Part shown: positions 34,990 through 43,260 of the stretch, one piece after another
How the letters are laid out: each line of letters starts with the position of its first letter
Numbering within the stretch: position 1 is the stretch's first letter
Source: Desulfosporosinus sp. UBA5188
GTDB taxonomy: Bacteria; Bacillota; Desulfitobacteriia; Desulfitobacteriales; Desulfitobacteriaceae
Assembly: GCA_002413075.1 (NCBI GenBank)
Contig: DHWG01000069.1
Coordinates: forward strand, 2,119-54,466
Length of the DNA: 52,348 bases
Direction: 5' to 3'
Position numbers and translations under genes: made by a program
The notes under the pieces: generated by a model
Told to the model about the DNA's origin: nothing
Databases searched by the model: none
Seen by the model: the letters and a program-made list of their open reading frames with translations, nothing else

Positions 34990-35955
34990 ATGAAAAAAAA
35001 GAGTACTATCAGAATAAAAATGGTTCTAGCTTTTATAGGCTATAACCTCATTTTTGCGTCAATACTTGCTCCCTTTGTCCTTTTTTGGGGACCCTTCGAA
35101 TCTCTCAAAGCCGTTGCTGTTGGGGCCGTTGCTACTTCCCGACATCCTCAGGTTGTACAGTTTTTTTTATCTCAAGCAGAGATAGATCGGATTATGAACC
35201 TTAATGCTGAACAAGGCGTGAACGTCGGACAAATAATCAGTAGCAACAAAGTAATTTCCGATACAGGTACAGGTATCACCATTGAAGATATCAAGGGCAC
35301 AAGTTTCAAGGGTAAGGTCATGTTAATCAAAGATCCAAAACGCGTTAAATTAGCCGTGACCAAAGAAATTGGTGTCACAGGAGAACGTGTTAGCGATCTG
35401 GTTAAGGACACGGGAGCCATTGCCGGAATCAATGCTGGCGGTTTCTATGACCCCAACGGTAAAGGAAACGGAGCGTTCCCAGACGGTTTAACCATGCATG
35501 ACGGACAACTCGTCCATAACAACGTCGGTGACAAGGCGGTCAACATTGTCGGGTTTGACGACAAAGGAAAATTAATCCTCGGTGAGATGACAGCTCAACA
35601 ATTAAAAGCGAAAAATATGAGTGAAGTGGTTGCTTTTGGACCTAATCTTATTGTCGAGGGGAAATCTGTGATTAAAGGAGATGGCGGTTGGGGTATTGCC
35701 CCTCGGACAGGCATAGGACAAATGGCCGATGGGACCGTTATTTTTGTCGTCATCGATGGACGTCAACCCACGTGGAGTATTGGCGCAAATTTACGAGACC
35801 TGATGAATGTCTTTGAAGATTATCATGCAGTAAACGCTGTTAATCTCGATGGCGGTTCTTCCTCTGAACTCGTCTATAACGGCAAGGTAATGAATCGTCT
35901 ATGGAATATCTTCGGTGAACGCTATATTCCTACAGCCTTTGTTGTTACGCCATAA
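34990..35955 (+). CDS. Exported phosphodiester glycosidase-family (NAGPA-like) protein
   Basis: 321 residues. A basic start and a long hydrophobic segment (about 10-35) act as a signal anchor. The rest is a phosphodiester glycosidase/NAGPA domain: AGINAGGFYDPNGKGNGAFPDG, FGPNLIVEG, APRTGIGQMADGT and the end motif AVNLDGGSSSELVYNG. Such domains remove GlcNAc-type caps from phosphodiesters or act on wall exopolysaccharides (for example YomE-like proteins). Extracytoplasmic. The next gene, 28 bases on, is another exported protein and is probably co-transcribed. Confidence 0.82.
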   Translation: MKKKSTIRIKMVLAFIGYNLIFASILAPFVLFWGPFESLKAVAVGAVATSRHPQVVQFFLSQAEIDRIMNLNAEQGVNVGQIISSNKVISDTGTGITIEDIKGTSFKGKVMLIKDPKRVKLAVTKEIGVTGERVSDLVKDTGAIAGINAGGFYDPNGKGNGAFPDGLTMHDGQLVHNNVGDKAVNIVGFDDKGKLILGEMTAQQLKAKNMSEVVAFGPNLIVEGKSVIKGDGGWGIAPRTGIGQMADGTVIFVVIDGRQPTWSIGANLRDLMNVFEDYHAVNAVNLDGGSSSELVYNGKVMNRLWNIFGERYIPTAFVVTP

Positions 35956-35983
35956 ATCTTTCTAAGAAAGGAGCAATCATCTC

Positions 35984-37198
35984 ATGCGAACACTGCGCAT
36001 CATATTAGTTTGGACATTAGTTTCGCTATTATTACAAGGTGGAGGGTATTTTGTTTTGAACAAAAAAGTTCAAGCAGTGATGACACCTGTCTCAAATGAA
36101 CCCATTACCCTTAACCTCACAGCGACAATCCCTGGTTCAAACCTTCAAAATATCCAAATATCCTCTGCCAAGGATTATTTAGCCTATACTGAAAATGGCA
36201 CGCTCAAAATTTATAATCTTGTACAGGGCAAGCAAGTTTTTGAAAAAAAATCGCCCTCTACTACGGATAAGACATTGGGGGTCCTTACCTACCAATGGTT
36301 GCCAGACCGAAATACCTTACTTTATTTTTATGCTAAGAAAAATCCCAATGAGGTAACCAATGTTACCGTGTATCCTAAAGCCACTGTTAAGACTCCTGTT
36401 ATAAAAACAGAAGATCCCAATCAAAAAATTGACAAAGTGATTCCTGTTGAACCTAGAACTGAAAAAAAATATGGAAATCCGCAACTCACAGAATTGTATT
36501 CACTTGAGCTACCAGAAAGTAAGGATGATACCACCCTTCCAGATGATCGGTTTAACCAATCAATTGACAATTTACCCAAAGGTGGAAAAATTGAAAACTT
36601 GGTTTTCTCAACCTCTTCTAATTTGATTTATCTCACCGTAAAAAACGAATCTACGCAACTACTGATGGAAATAGATGTCATGAAAAACGTACGTACTCTG
36701 AATAAATCAGGAGAGGCTATCGATAATATGGCTGCCTCTGATCGCTATGGAACACTTTATATTGACAGTAAAGTTGGCAATACCCATCAAGTTATTGCGT
36801 TGGATGGCACCAAACGACGAATCATCTCTAAAAAGCTGAATGATAGTATCTTAGGCATTAGAGATGGTAAGGTCTATATAGGTGAAGTCATCAACGATGA
36901 ACTCGTAAAGATCACATCCACGTCAGACCGCGCAGAGTTAACCGATAATCCTACTCTGAAAACTGAATGGGAAGGCGTAATTCCCTTTAAGGATGTTCGC
37001 ATGCTCATCGGTTCAAAAGGCCAGGTCATTGTCTATAATAATCAAGCAGCGTATATTGTTACTGCTGGTCAATTAGAGGAAGTTAAATTACAGGGAGATG
37101 AAAATTATGTCTCTTTTGATGGCGCAGAACTTATACAACTGACCGAACAAGGCACTTCGACACTTGTGGGACTGCGTCCCCTCAAGCCACAGAAATAA
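35984..37198 (+). CDS. Exported protein of unknown function, propeller-like repeats
   Basis: 404 residues with an N-terminal membrane anchor or signal (about 5-24). I do not recognise a named family. The body is rich in beta strands with propeller-like turns (for example AKDYLAYTENGTLKIYNL, SNLIYLTVKNESTQLL, DRYGTLYIDSKVGN) and a Pro/Lys-rich insertion around residues 125-160. Likely an extracytoplasmic WD40/TolB-like scaffold. It follows the phosphodiester glycosidase gene, so the two may act at the wall together; this is inference from position only. Confidence 0.6.
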   Translation: MRTLRIILVWTLVSLLLQGGGYFVLNKKVQAVMTPVSNEPITLNLTATIPGSNLQNIQISSAKDYLAYTENGTLKIYNLVQGKQVFEKKSPSTTDKTLGVLTYQWLPDRNTLLYFYAKKNPNEVTNVTVYPKATVKTPVIKTEDPNQKIDKVIPVEPRTEKKYGNPQLTELYSLELPESKDDTTLPDDRFNQSIDNLPKGGKIENLVFSTSSNLIYLTVKNESTQLLMEIDVMKNVRTLNKSGEAIDNMAASDRYGTLYIDSKVGNTHQVIALDGTKRRIISKKLNDSILGIRDGKVYIGEVINDELVKITSTSDRAELTDNPTLKTEWEGVIPFKDVRMLIGSKGQVIVYNNQAAYIVTAGQLEEVKLQGDENYVSFDGAELIQLTEQGTSTLVGLRPLKPQK

Positions 37199-37241
37199 TG
37201 ACGTGTAGAGCGCTTACCAAAAACTTATAGACGGTACACCA

Positions 37242-37288
37242 AAAAGGGATAGGCATTCATAGAAGACTATGTAACGCCTATCCCTTTT
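37242..37288. terminator. Bidirectional intrinsic terminator
   Basis: A stem AAAAGGGATAGGC.../...GCCTATCCCTTTT (13 bp, extended by further pairs to ATAG/CTAT) lies between convergent genes, with A/T runs at both ends. It can end both the plus-strand pair and the ytxJ gene on the minus strand. Confidence 0.85.
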
Positions 37289-37310
37289 ATCCTCTTCAAG
37301 CACTCTTAAA

Positions 37311-37679
37311 CTAACCAACCAGATTTATTGGCATCGTTTCCCCTGACAAGGCCTTTATTAAGTTGGCTTGAGTCACTTCATTGTGTGAAGCATGCCACAA
37401 AACTTTCCGTTTGCTCATAAGAAGTACTTGAGGGGATTGATGTTTTATCCCTAACTCCTCAGTTGCTTGGTTAGAAATCTGTCGGGACTCAAGCACTTTG
37501 ATCATGCCTACCAAAACTTCGTCCGAACTTTCCTTAATAAAATTTTGCACCTCACCCCAAGCACGCCTGCTCGTGGGACAGGTCGTACTATGTTTGAATA
37601 GTATGACCTGTCGTTGCTCAGATTCGTCCATAATTTGTCTCAATTGTTGAGGAGATGTAATTTCCTTGAATACCGCCAT
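37311..37679 (-). CDS. ytxJ: YtxJ-like thioredoxin-fold protein, possible monothiol bacilliredoxin
   Basis: 122 residues, thioredoxin fold. The active-site segment is FKHSTTCPTSRRAWGEV, with a single cysteine (C35 or so), as in YtxJ, the monothiol bacilliredoxin-like family. The cis-proline loop is HQSPQVLL, followed by HASHNEVTQANL. In bacilli YtxJ is thought to remove bacillithiol from proteins. No bacillithiol synthesis gene is in the window, so the thiol partner here is unknown. Confidence 0.8.
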   Translation of the reverse strand: MAVFKEITSPQQLRQIMDESEQRQVILFKHSTTCPTSRRAWGEVQNFIKESSDEVLVGMIKVLESRQISNQATEELGIKHQSPQVLLMSKRKVLWHASHNEVTQANLIKALSGETMPINLVG

Positions 37680-37754
37680 CGTTTCTCCGCCTTTCTTATG
37701 TTCATGTTATTATAACAAGAACATACCAGTTTTATCGTCAAGTCTTACATTTTT

Positions 37755-38683
37755 TTATTGCCGATCCACTTTTATCAACTGGGGATTAATCACTTGTAAT
37801 ACACTTAATGCGGGTGATAAGACCGCTAAAATACCACCAAGGACCACAAAAACGCCCCCTACACCTTGTAAAAGGGTTAGTTGTTCATCAAGTAAAATAA
37901 CGGCGATAAGAACGGTCAGCACGGGCTCCAGCGTGCTAATGATTGATGCGGAAATCGCTCCTATTTGTTTCATACCATGAAAAAATGTTAACATTGCTAC
38001 AATAGTGGAGAAAAAGGCGATACCCCCGATTCCTAACCATGTGTTCCAAGCGAGGTTCCAAGTGGCCCCACTCACGGTTAGCCCTATAACTCCGTAAGTC
38101 AGAGCAGCCGACGTAGAAATCACCGTAATAGTCACTAACGGTGTTGTTGTCTGTAATACATGATTCCCTATGATAACGTAAGTTGCATAAAACAACGCAG
38201 ATCCTAGCGCAAGGGCAACCCCAAAAAGGTTAATGTCCTTCATCGCAACGCCCAACACCAAAGCCAAGCCAAATGTTGAGAGCATCAATCCAAAAAGTTT
38301 AAATCTGGATAATCTTTCTTGCTTTGTCAAAATGGCAATAACCGTAACAATCATCGGATAAGCAATAGTAAAGCAGCCAATGAAGCAGGAATATAACGCA
38401 CCGAGGATAAGTAAAATCCCGCCATTAAAGAATAGCATACTCCCCCCATGCCCCATAAAATGAGCCATGTTTTAAGTGGGAGTCTAGGAAATCCTTCTCG
38501 CCAAATAGTGATGAACCAGAAAAAAAGTGCTGCGATCGTAAATCGAACAAATAATACCGTAGAAAGACCCGCACCTCCAGCAAATACCTACTTTCCCAAT
38601 ATAGGGTATAAACTGAATCCAAATGTGGAAATAAGGATTAATAGAACGCCAAATCCAATCGGATTATTTTTCCCATTATTCAA
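37755..38683 (-). pseudogene. Decayed EamA/DMT-family membrane transporter
   Basis: Minus-strand TTG 38683 behind GGGAG opens a frame reading NNGKNNPIGFGVLLILISTF, with an in-frame TAG at 38590-38588 after PILGK. The same frame then resumes VFAGGAGLSTVLFVRFTIAA and runs to IPASLAALL, where a shift near 38361-38368 moves into the frame of 37755-38468 (AYPMIVTVIAIL onward). Together they form a 10-helix EamA drug/metabolite transporter. With one stop and one frameshift the gene is broken. The 237-residue open half alone would be only its C-terminal domain. Confidence 0.85.
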
Positions 38684-38804
38684 GCACAGTCTCCCATTTC
38701 TATAGTTATATTTTGCATCTTTAGACAAAGGACAGCCAATTTTTATCAGTCCATCTCAAACGTTCAGCCTTAATATATAATACCACAAGATTCGGTCAGT
38801 TTAA

Positions 38805-38841
38805 CTAAAAGGGATTAAGCATTATGCTTAATCCCTTTTAG
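38805..38841 (-). terminator. Intrinsic terminator of the ABC importer operon
   Basis: CTAAAAGGGATTAAGCAT and its exact complement give an 18-bp stem with a one-base centre, so the effective loop is small. On the minus strand it ends in CCCTTTTAG followed by TTAAAC. It lies just after the stop codon of the binding-protein gene. Confidence 0.8.
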
Positions 38842-38844
38842 TAT

Positions 38845-39849
38845 CTATCTAACGTTCTTTAGCGAAATTTCTGCAAATTTCTTTGTTACCACTTTTTCAT
38901 AAGGTGCGATCTTATCTAACTCCCCGGCATCCTTAATGATTTGTTGAAGAAGATAGAAATCTTTTTCACTAAGCACAGGGTCTGTTTTCCAACTGTTCTG
39001 TTCTTGATAATGTTTAACTGAGCTCACCAGGACCTCATCATTTTCTCCCGGGAATTGAGGCTTAATAGCCTTAGCAATTTCCTCTGGAGTATGATTTGCT
39101 ACCCAACGTTGGCCTTTATAGATTGCATTGGTAAACTTCTGAAGAAGCTGTGGATTGCTATCAATGGTACTTTTCTTGGTAAAATATGCCGTATATGGAA
39201 CTTCACCGCTTTCCTTGCCTAGAGAAGCTACGATATAGGCTTTGCCCTCCTTGACCATACTCGAGGCCGTCGGCTCAAAAATAATGGCGTAGTCACCTTG
39301 CCCGCCTATAAAAGCACCAGGCATCGCTGCAAATTGCATAGAGGTATCGATGAAGACATCTTTCCCTGTCGTAAGACCATTTTTACTCAATACATACTGG
39401 AGGACAATTGCAGGCATTCCACCTTTACGTCCACCAATAACTGTTTTTCCTTTGAGATCACTCCATTTGAAATTAGGATTGGCTTTTCGACCCATGAGGA
39501 ACGTACCATCACCATTTGTGAGTTGAGCAAATACCACACTATGATCCTCTTTGCCTTGGTTATAGACATAGACACTAGCCTCAGGTCCGGCGAAACCGAT
39601 ATCAGCTTGCCCTGACAACACAGCGGTCATGACCTTATCTGCGCCTGCACCATTGGTCAGTTCGATATCAAGACCTTCTTCCTTAAAGAACCCTTGAGTG
39701 ATTGCAACATACTGCGGAGCATAGAAAATGGAGTGAGTCACCTCAGATAGTTTAACTTTTGTGAGACTAGTTTGTTTACTACAACCTGATAGCACCAAAG
39801 ACAGCCCTAATATTAACACGATAAGTATCAGCACAAACTTTTTTTTCAT
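38845..39849 (-). CDS. ABC transporter substrate-binding lipoprotein (NMT1/SsuA-like)
   Basis: 334 residues. The lipoprotein signal has LILGLSLVLSGCSKQ, with the lipid-bearing Cys about residue 23. The body is an NMT1/SsuA-type periplasmic-binding fold: APQYVAITQGFFKEEGLDIE, TNGAGADKVMTAVLSGQADIG and IGGRKGGMPAIVLQYVLSK. Relatives bind sulfonates, nitrate, taurine, thiamine precursors or similar small molecules; the ligand here is not clear. Last gene of the ABC operon. Confidence 0.88.
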   Translation of the reverse strand: MKKKFVLILIVLILGLSLVLSGCSKQTSLTKVKLSEVTHSIFYAPQYVAITQGFFKEEGLDIELTNGAGADKVMTAVLSGQADIGFAGPEASVYVYNQGKEDHSVVFAQLTNGDGTFLMGRKANPNFKWSDLKGKTVIGGRKGGMPAIVLQYVLSKNGLTTGKDVFIDTSMQFAAMPGAFIGGQGDYAIIFEPTASSMVKEGKAYIVASLGKESGEVPYTAYFTKKSTIDSNPQLLQKFTNAIYKGQRWVANHTPEEIAKAIKPQFPGENDEVLVSSVKHYQEQNSWKTDPVLSEKDFYLLQQIIKDAGELDKIAPYEKVVTKKFAEISLKNVR

Positions 39850-39909
39850 AATAGTTATCCTCCTCTTAATTTGGTTTCTCTATAATTTGATGGGGTTATG
39901 ATTTCGTCG

Positions 39910-40758
39910 TTAAACTTTATTCTTTAATAATAGTTTTTCAAGTAAAACCACCCCCTGATACATAACCGTCGCTGCAATACCCAAAATAATGACACTGGTC
40001 ATCACTAGGTCCAATTTAAAAACTTGGCCGCCGTAAACGATGAGATAACCCAAACCGGCTTTGGAAACTAAAAACTCTCCGACGATGACTCCGACCCAAG
40101 ATAACCCAACGTTAATTTTTAGGGCATTAATAAATGTTGGAGCCGACGCTGGAAGTATCACTTTCGTCAGAACCTGAAACTTTGTGCCGCCGAAGGTCTG
40201 GACGAGCTTGATCTTATCTTCATCGATCGCTAGAAACCCATTTAAGACCTCCAGAGTCGTGACAATGAGTGAAATAGCCAAGGTCATGACAATGATGACC
40301 GCCGGACCTGCCCCAATCCAGACGATAAACACCGGACCAAGCGCAATCTTTGGCAAACTGTTAAGGACGACTAAGTAAGGTTCTAAAACTTTATATAGAA
40401 ATTTTGACCACCATAAGATAATTGCAATCATCGTTCCTAAGAGTGTCCCCAGGACAAAGGCGACGATTGCTTCAAGACAGGTTATACCGATGTGGTGAAG
40501 CAATACCCCCTCCTCATACAACCGAATCATTGTTTTTATGATCCGGGTTGGCTGGCTGGTGATAAATGGATCTACGAGCTTGGCATTAGCGCATAGCTCC
40601 CAAAGTCCTAAAGCAACGACCACAATCATGAATTGAATGATACGAATATATATTTTTTCCATCCTAACACGCCGTAAGTATCCAATATGTTCTAGAGATT
40701 GGTCGGATGCTTTAGTTCCGTGAGGCCTATTCTCTTGTCCTTGTTTAGACATGAACAT
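39910..40758 (-). CDS. ABC transporter permease (SsuC/TauC-like)
   Basis: About 282 residues with six membrane spans and the BPD-type permease EAA loop region around TFGGTKFQVLTKVILPASAP. The frame is open to 40836 but the first codons overlap the ATPase gene; ATG 40758 (MFMSKQGQENRP) has GGAAGG six bases before it. It forms the membrane channel for the adjacent ATPase and binding lipoprotein. Confidence 0.88.
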   Translation of the reverse strand: MFMSKQGQENRPHGTKASDQSLEHIGYLRRVRMEKIYIRIIQFMIVVVALGLWELCANAKLVDPFITSQPTRIIKTMIRLYEEGVLLHHIGITCLEAIVAFVLGTLLGTMIAIILWWSKFLYKVLEPYLVVLNSLPKIALGPVFIVWIGAGPAVIIVMTLAISLIVTTLEVLNGFLAIDEDKIKLVQTFGGTKFQVLTKVILPASAPTFINALKINVGLSWVGVIVGEFLVSKAGLGYLIVYGGQVFKLDLVMTSVIILGIAATVMYQGVVLLEKLLLKNKV

Positions 40759-41515
40759 CCAGCCCCTTCCAAAGCTCTTGAAAATATACCTGGAACTCGG
40801 GTGTCTCTCGCGAGGATAAGGGTGTCCTGTTCTCACAACTTAATTGTATTTTATAAATATTCTTAATGGTTCCAGGTCGCTTTGACAAGAGAATAACCCG
40901 GTCTGACATACTGATACTCTCTGCAATATCATGAGTTACCAATAGAGCAGTTTTGTGTTCCTGTTTAATGATGGTATAGATATCATCATTGACCACGAGT
41001 CTGGTTTGATAATCTAAGGCAGAAAAGGCTTCATCAAGCAGAAGAATCTCAGGGTCGGTCATAAGGGTGCGTATAAGAGCGACTCTTTGCCTCATCCCGC
41101 CCGATAGCTGGTTAGGATATTTATCTTTGAATTCGAAAAGGCCATACGTTCTAAGTAGTTTTAAGGCCCGATCTTTCGCCTCAGGCGTTACAAGCTTCCT
41201 GATCTCGAGACCTAGCATGACATTTTGGTAAATAGTTCTCCAGTCAAACAGATGATCTTTTTGCAACATATATCCAATTTTTCGTGAAGTACCCGTAACC
41301 TTTTCCCCAGAAAGTAAGACAGTTCCAGCAGTAGCAGGAAATAGTCCTGATATAATTGATAATAGGGTGGATTTACCGCACCCGCTCGGGCCCACAATGC
41401 TGACAAACTCTCCATTTCGGATTGAAAAATTTATGTTTTCTAGAGCCGTTATTTCCCCATTGAGGGATTGGTATTTCATGCCTACATTCTGTACCTCAAC
41501 AATCACTTCATTCAA
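40745..41515 (-). CDS. ABC transporter ATPase (SsuB/TauB-like)
   Basis: About 256 residues from TTG 41515 (NEVIVEVQNVGMKY) behind GGGGGGAG; a frame-internal ATG at 41536 has no good site. Walker A GPSGCGKSTLLSII, signature LSGGMRQRVALIR, Walker B ILLLDEAFSALD and the switch His in LLVTHDIAE are intact. It drives the importer encoded downstream. A 7-bp inverted repeat GCATCTT/AAGATGC (41525-41557) covers the ATG, perhaps regulatory. Confidence 0.88.
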   Translation of the reverse strand: MNEVIVEVQNVGMKYQSLNGEITALENINFSIRNGEFVSIVGPSGCGKSTLLSIISGLFPATAGTVLLSGEKVTGTSRKIGYMLQKDHLFDWRTIYQNVMLGLEIRKLVTPEAKDRALKLLRTYGLFEFKDKYPNQLSGGMRQRVALIRTLMTDPEILLLDEAFSALDYQTRLVVNDDIYTIIKQEHKTALLVTHDIAESISMSDRVILLSKRPGTIKNIYKIQLSCENRTPLSSRETPEFQVYFQELWKGLDVHV

Positions 41516-41623
41516 TGGCGCTCCCCCCAAAAGCATCTTAGCTGTTATAGTGTATTGAAAGATGCCTCAATCCGTGAGCGATTCTTCCCAGATGTATCAA
41601 TCAAAATGTTAATGTAAAAATAA

Positions 41624-41674
41624 TAAGTCATTAATAGCCCCCCGAAAACAGTTCGAGGGGCTATTAATGACTTA
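41624..41674. terminator. Strong hairpin terminator after dinB
   Basis: An 18-bp perfect stem (41624-41641 with 41657-41674) is topped by an inner CGAA/TTCG pair. It sits between the dinB stop and the start of the ABC operon, and can end dinB transcription on the minus strand. The short flank 41537-41623 should hold the promoter of the ABC operon; I see no convincing one. Confidence 0.8.
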
Positions 41675-41697
41675 GAGTAATTTTGTTTGGAGATATT

Positions 41698-42864
41698 TCA
41701 CAATAGTTTAGCCCTAGTAATACTCATTTCTCCATATTTCTCTTTCACTAAATCCATGACCTTAGTGAGGTTTTCACGATCTTGTGTCAGTTCAGCAAAC
41801 AAAGAAAGTTGACTTTCTTCTTTATCTGTCAAGTTACTCAGTGTCACACCCATTAATCTAACAGGTTGCCTTAATTCTACCTCCCGTAACAATTGACAAA
41901 CTTCTCTGTAAATTACATCATCAAGATTACTAGCCTGTGTTAAAGTATGAGATCGAGAGATTGTCTTAAAATCACTAAACCGGACTTTCAAGCTGATTGT
42001 TTTCCCCTTAAGTGACTCTTTACGTGCACTTCGTCCCACATCCACAGATAGTTTCAGTAATACGGTCTCTAGAAGATCGCGATCAGCAATATCGTTGGCG
42101 AACGTCGTCTCGCGACCGATAGATTGAACGACTCTATCACTGGTCACTGGCCGCTCATCAGTCCCCCGAGCCAATAAATATAGCTGACTTCCTATAACCC
42201 CAAGCAGCTTAGTTAAGTAACCCTGCTCTAAGTTCCGCAAGTCCCTCACCGTTCTAATATTTAGGGTGTGCAATTGCTCTGCCGTCTTTTTCCCAACTCC
42301 CCAAATTCTTTCCACTGACAGCGGGTCCAGAAACTCCTGTATTCTGTCCGGCTGAACAACGACGAATCCATCAGGTTTACGGAGGTCCGAGGCAATCTTC
42401 GCCAGGAACTTATTACAGGCCAAACCAACAGAAGCCGTTAAGTTAAGTTCCAGTTGGATCCGGCGTTTAATGAGTTGAGCAATTTTCTCAGCAGGCCCAA
42501 ATAAGCTTAGAGACCCTGTAACGTCTAAAAAAGCCTCATCCAAAGAAAGTGGCTCTACCATAGGCGTATAAGTTAAAAATATCTGCTGGATTTGTTGCGA
42601 CACTGCCCGATACTTAGGAATGTTTACGGGTAATAAAACTGCGTGAGGACAGCGACGATAAACCTCCGCCATGGGCATTGCAGAGTGAATTCCAAATTTG
42701 CGCGCTTCATAAGAGGCAGCCGAAACAACACTCCGGCTGTTAAGACTGCCCCCTACCACTACGGGTATACCCTGCAGGGACGGGTCGTCCCGCTGCTCTA
42801 CAGAAGCGAAAAAGGCATCCATATCTACATGCAGTATTTTACGCAAATTCGTCCAAGCGTCCAT
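41698..42864 (-). CDS. dinB: DNA polymerase IV (Y family)
   Basis: 388 residues. Catalytic acids lie in HVDMDAFFASVEQ and SLDEAFLDVTGS; the little-finger region has SIGRETTFANDI and the protein ends ITRAKLL. It copies past damaged bases and is error-prone. ATG 42864 follows GAGGG. No LexA-type box is obvious. A small gene of unknown function lies 11 bases upstream and is probably co-transcribed. Confidence 0.95.
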   Translation of the reverse strand: MDAWTNLRKILHVDMDAFFASVEQRDDPSLQGIPVVVGGSLNSRSVVSAASYEARKFGIHSAMPMAEVYRRCPHAVLLPVNIPKYRAVSQQIQQIFLTYTPMVEPLSLDEAFLDVTGSLSLFGPAEKIAQLIKRRIQLELNLTASVGLACNKFLAKIASDLRKPDGFVVVQPDRIQEFLDPLSVERIWGVGKKTAEQLHTLNIRTVRDLRNLEQGYLTKLLGVIGSQLYLLARGTDERPVTSDRVVQSIGRETTFANDIADRDLLETVLLKLSVDVGRSARKESLKGKTISLKVRFSDFKTISRSHTLTQASNLDDVIYREVCQLLREVELRQPVRLMGVTLSNLTDKEESQLSLFAELTQDRENLTKVMDLVKEKYGEMSITRAKLL

Positions 42865-42875
42865 TATTCCCTCAA

Positions 42876-43199
42876 TTACTTAGTATCAATTTTAATCCCT
42901 TCTTGTGAAGGGCAAGCCGTATTCGTTAAGTCAATCTCCGCAGATAATTGACTCCAGGAAGCCTCTTCAAGCTTGGTATTCTCGAGGAGAAGTACAAGGT
43001 CTGATCTTCCGTAATAAGCTGGAGCCCCTTCTTTGTTTTTCGTAACAAGTACGACTGGGACTCCATTAAAGGTAGGTATCAAGGCTTTGATCACCATATT
43101 GGCATCCGTTGCATTGTGCAAGACAGCCGGCTGGACGGAAACAACGGCAATCTTTTTACCTTGTTCAGTAATAATAGCACTCTCAAATTGACTCTTCAC
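42876..43199 (-). CDS. Conserved-looking small protein of unknown function
   Basis: 107 residues, GTG start behind AGGAG (eight bases). I do not recognise a family. The first half is mixed alpha/beta (GKKIAVVSVQPAVLHNATDAN, ALIPTFNGVPVVLVTK), the end is polar with one Cys. No membrane span or signal peptide. It sits between purL and dinB. The good ribosome site and even composition suggest a real gene. Confidence 0.65.
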   Translation of the reverse strand: MKSQFESAIITEQGKKIAVVSVQPAVLHNATDANMVIKALIPTFNGVPVVLVTKNKEGAPAYYGRSDLVLLLENTKLEEASWSQLSAEIDLTNTACPSQEGIKIDTK

Positions 43200-43260
43200 A
43201 AAATCATCTCCTATTTGTTAATCAAACATCTCTTTTTTAAAATTCGACAAACACCGACGG

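Noticed and set aside
38473..38483. AAGTGGGAGTC, an 11-base match to one arm of the ecfA palindrome
   Set aside because: It lies inside the transporter remnant's coding sequence with no partner arm; probably chance.
38425..38622. 65-codon minus-strand frame next to the EamA locus
   Set aside because: It is a shadow frame over the N-terminal half of the broken transporter, whose own frame gives typical membrane helices.
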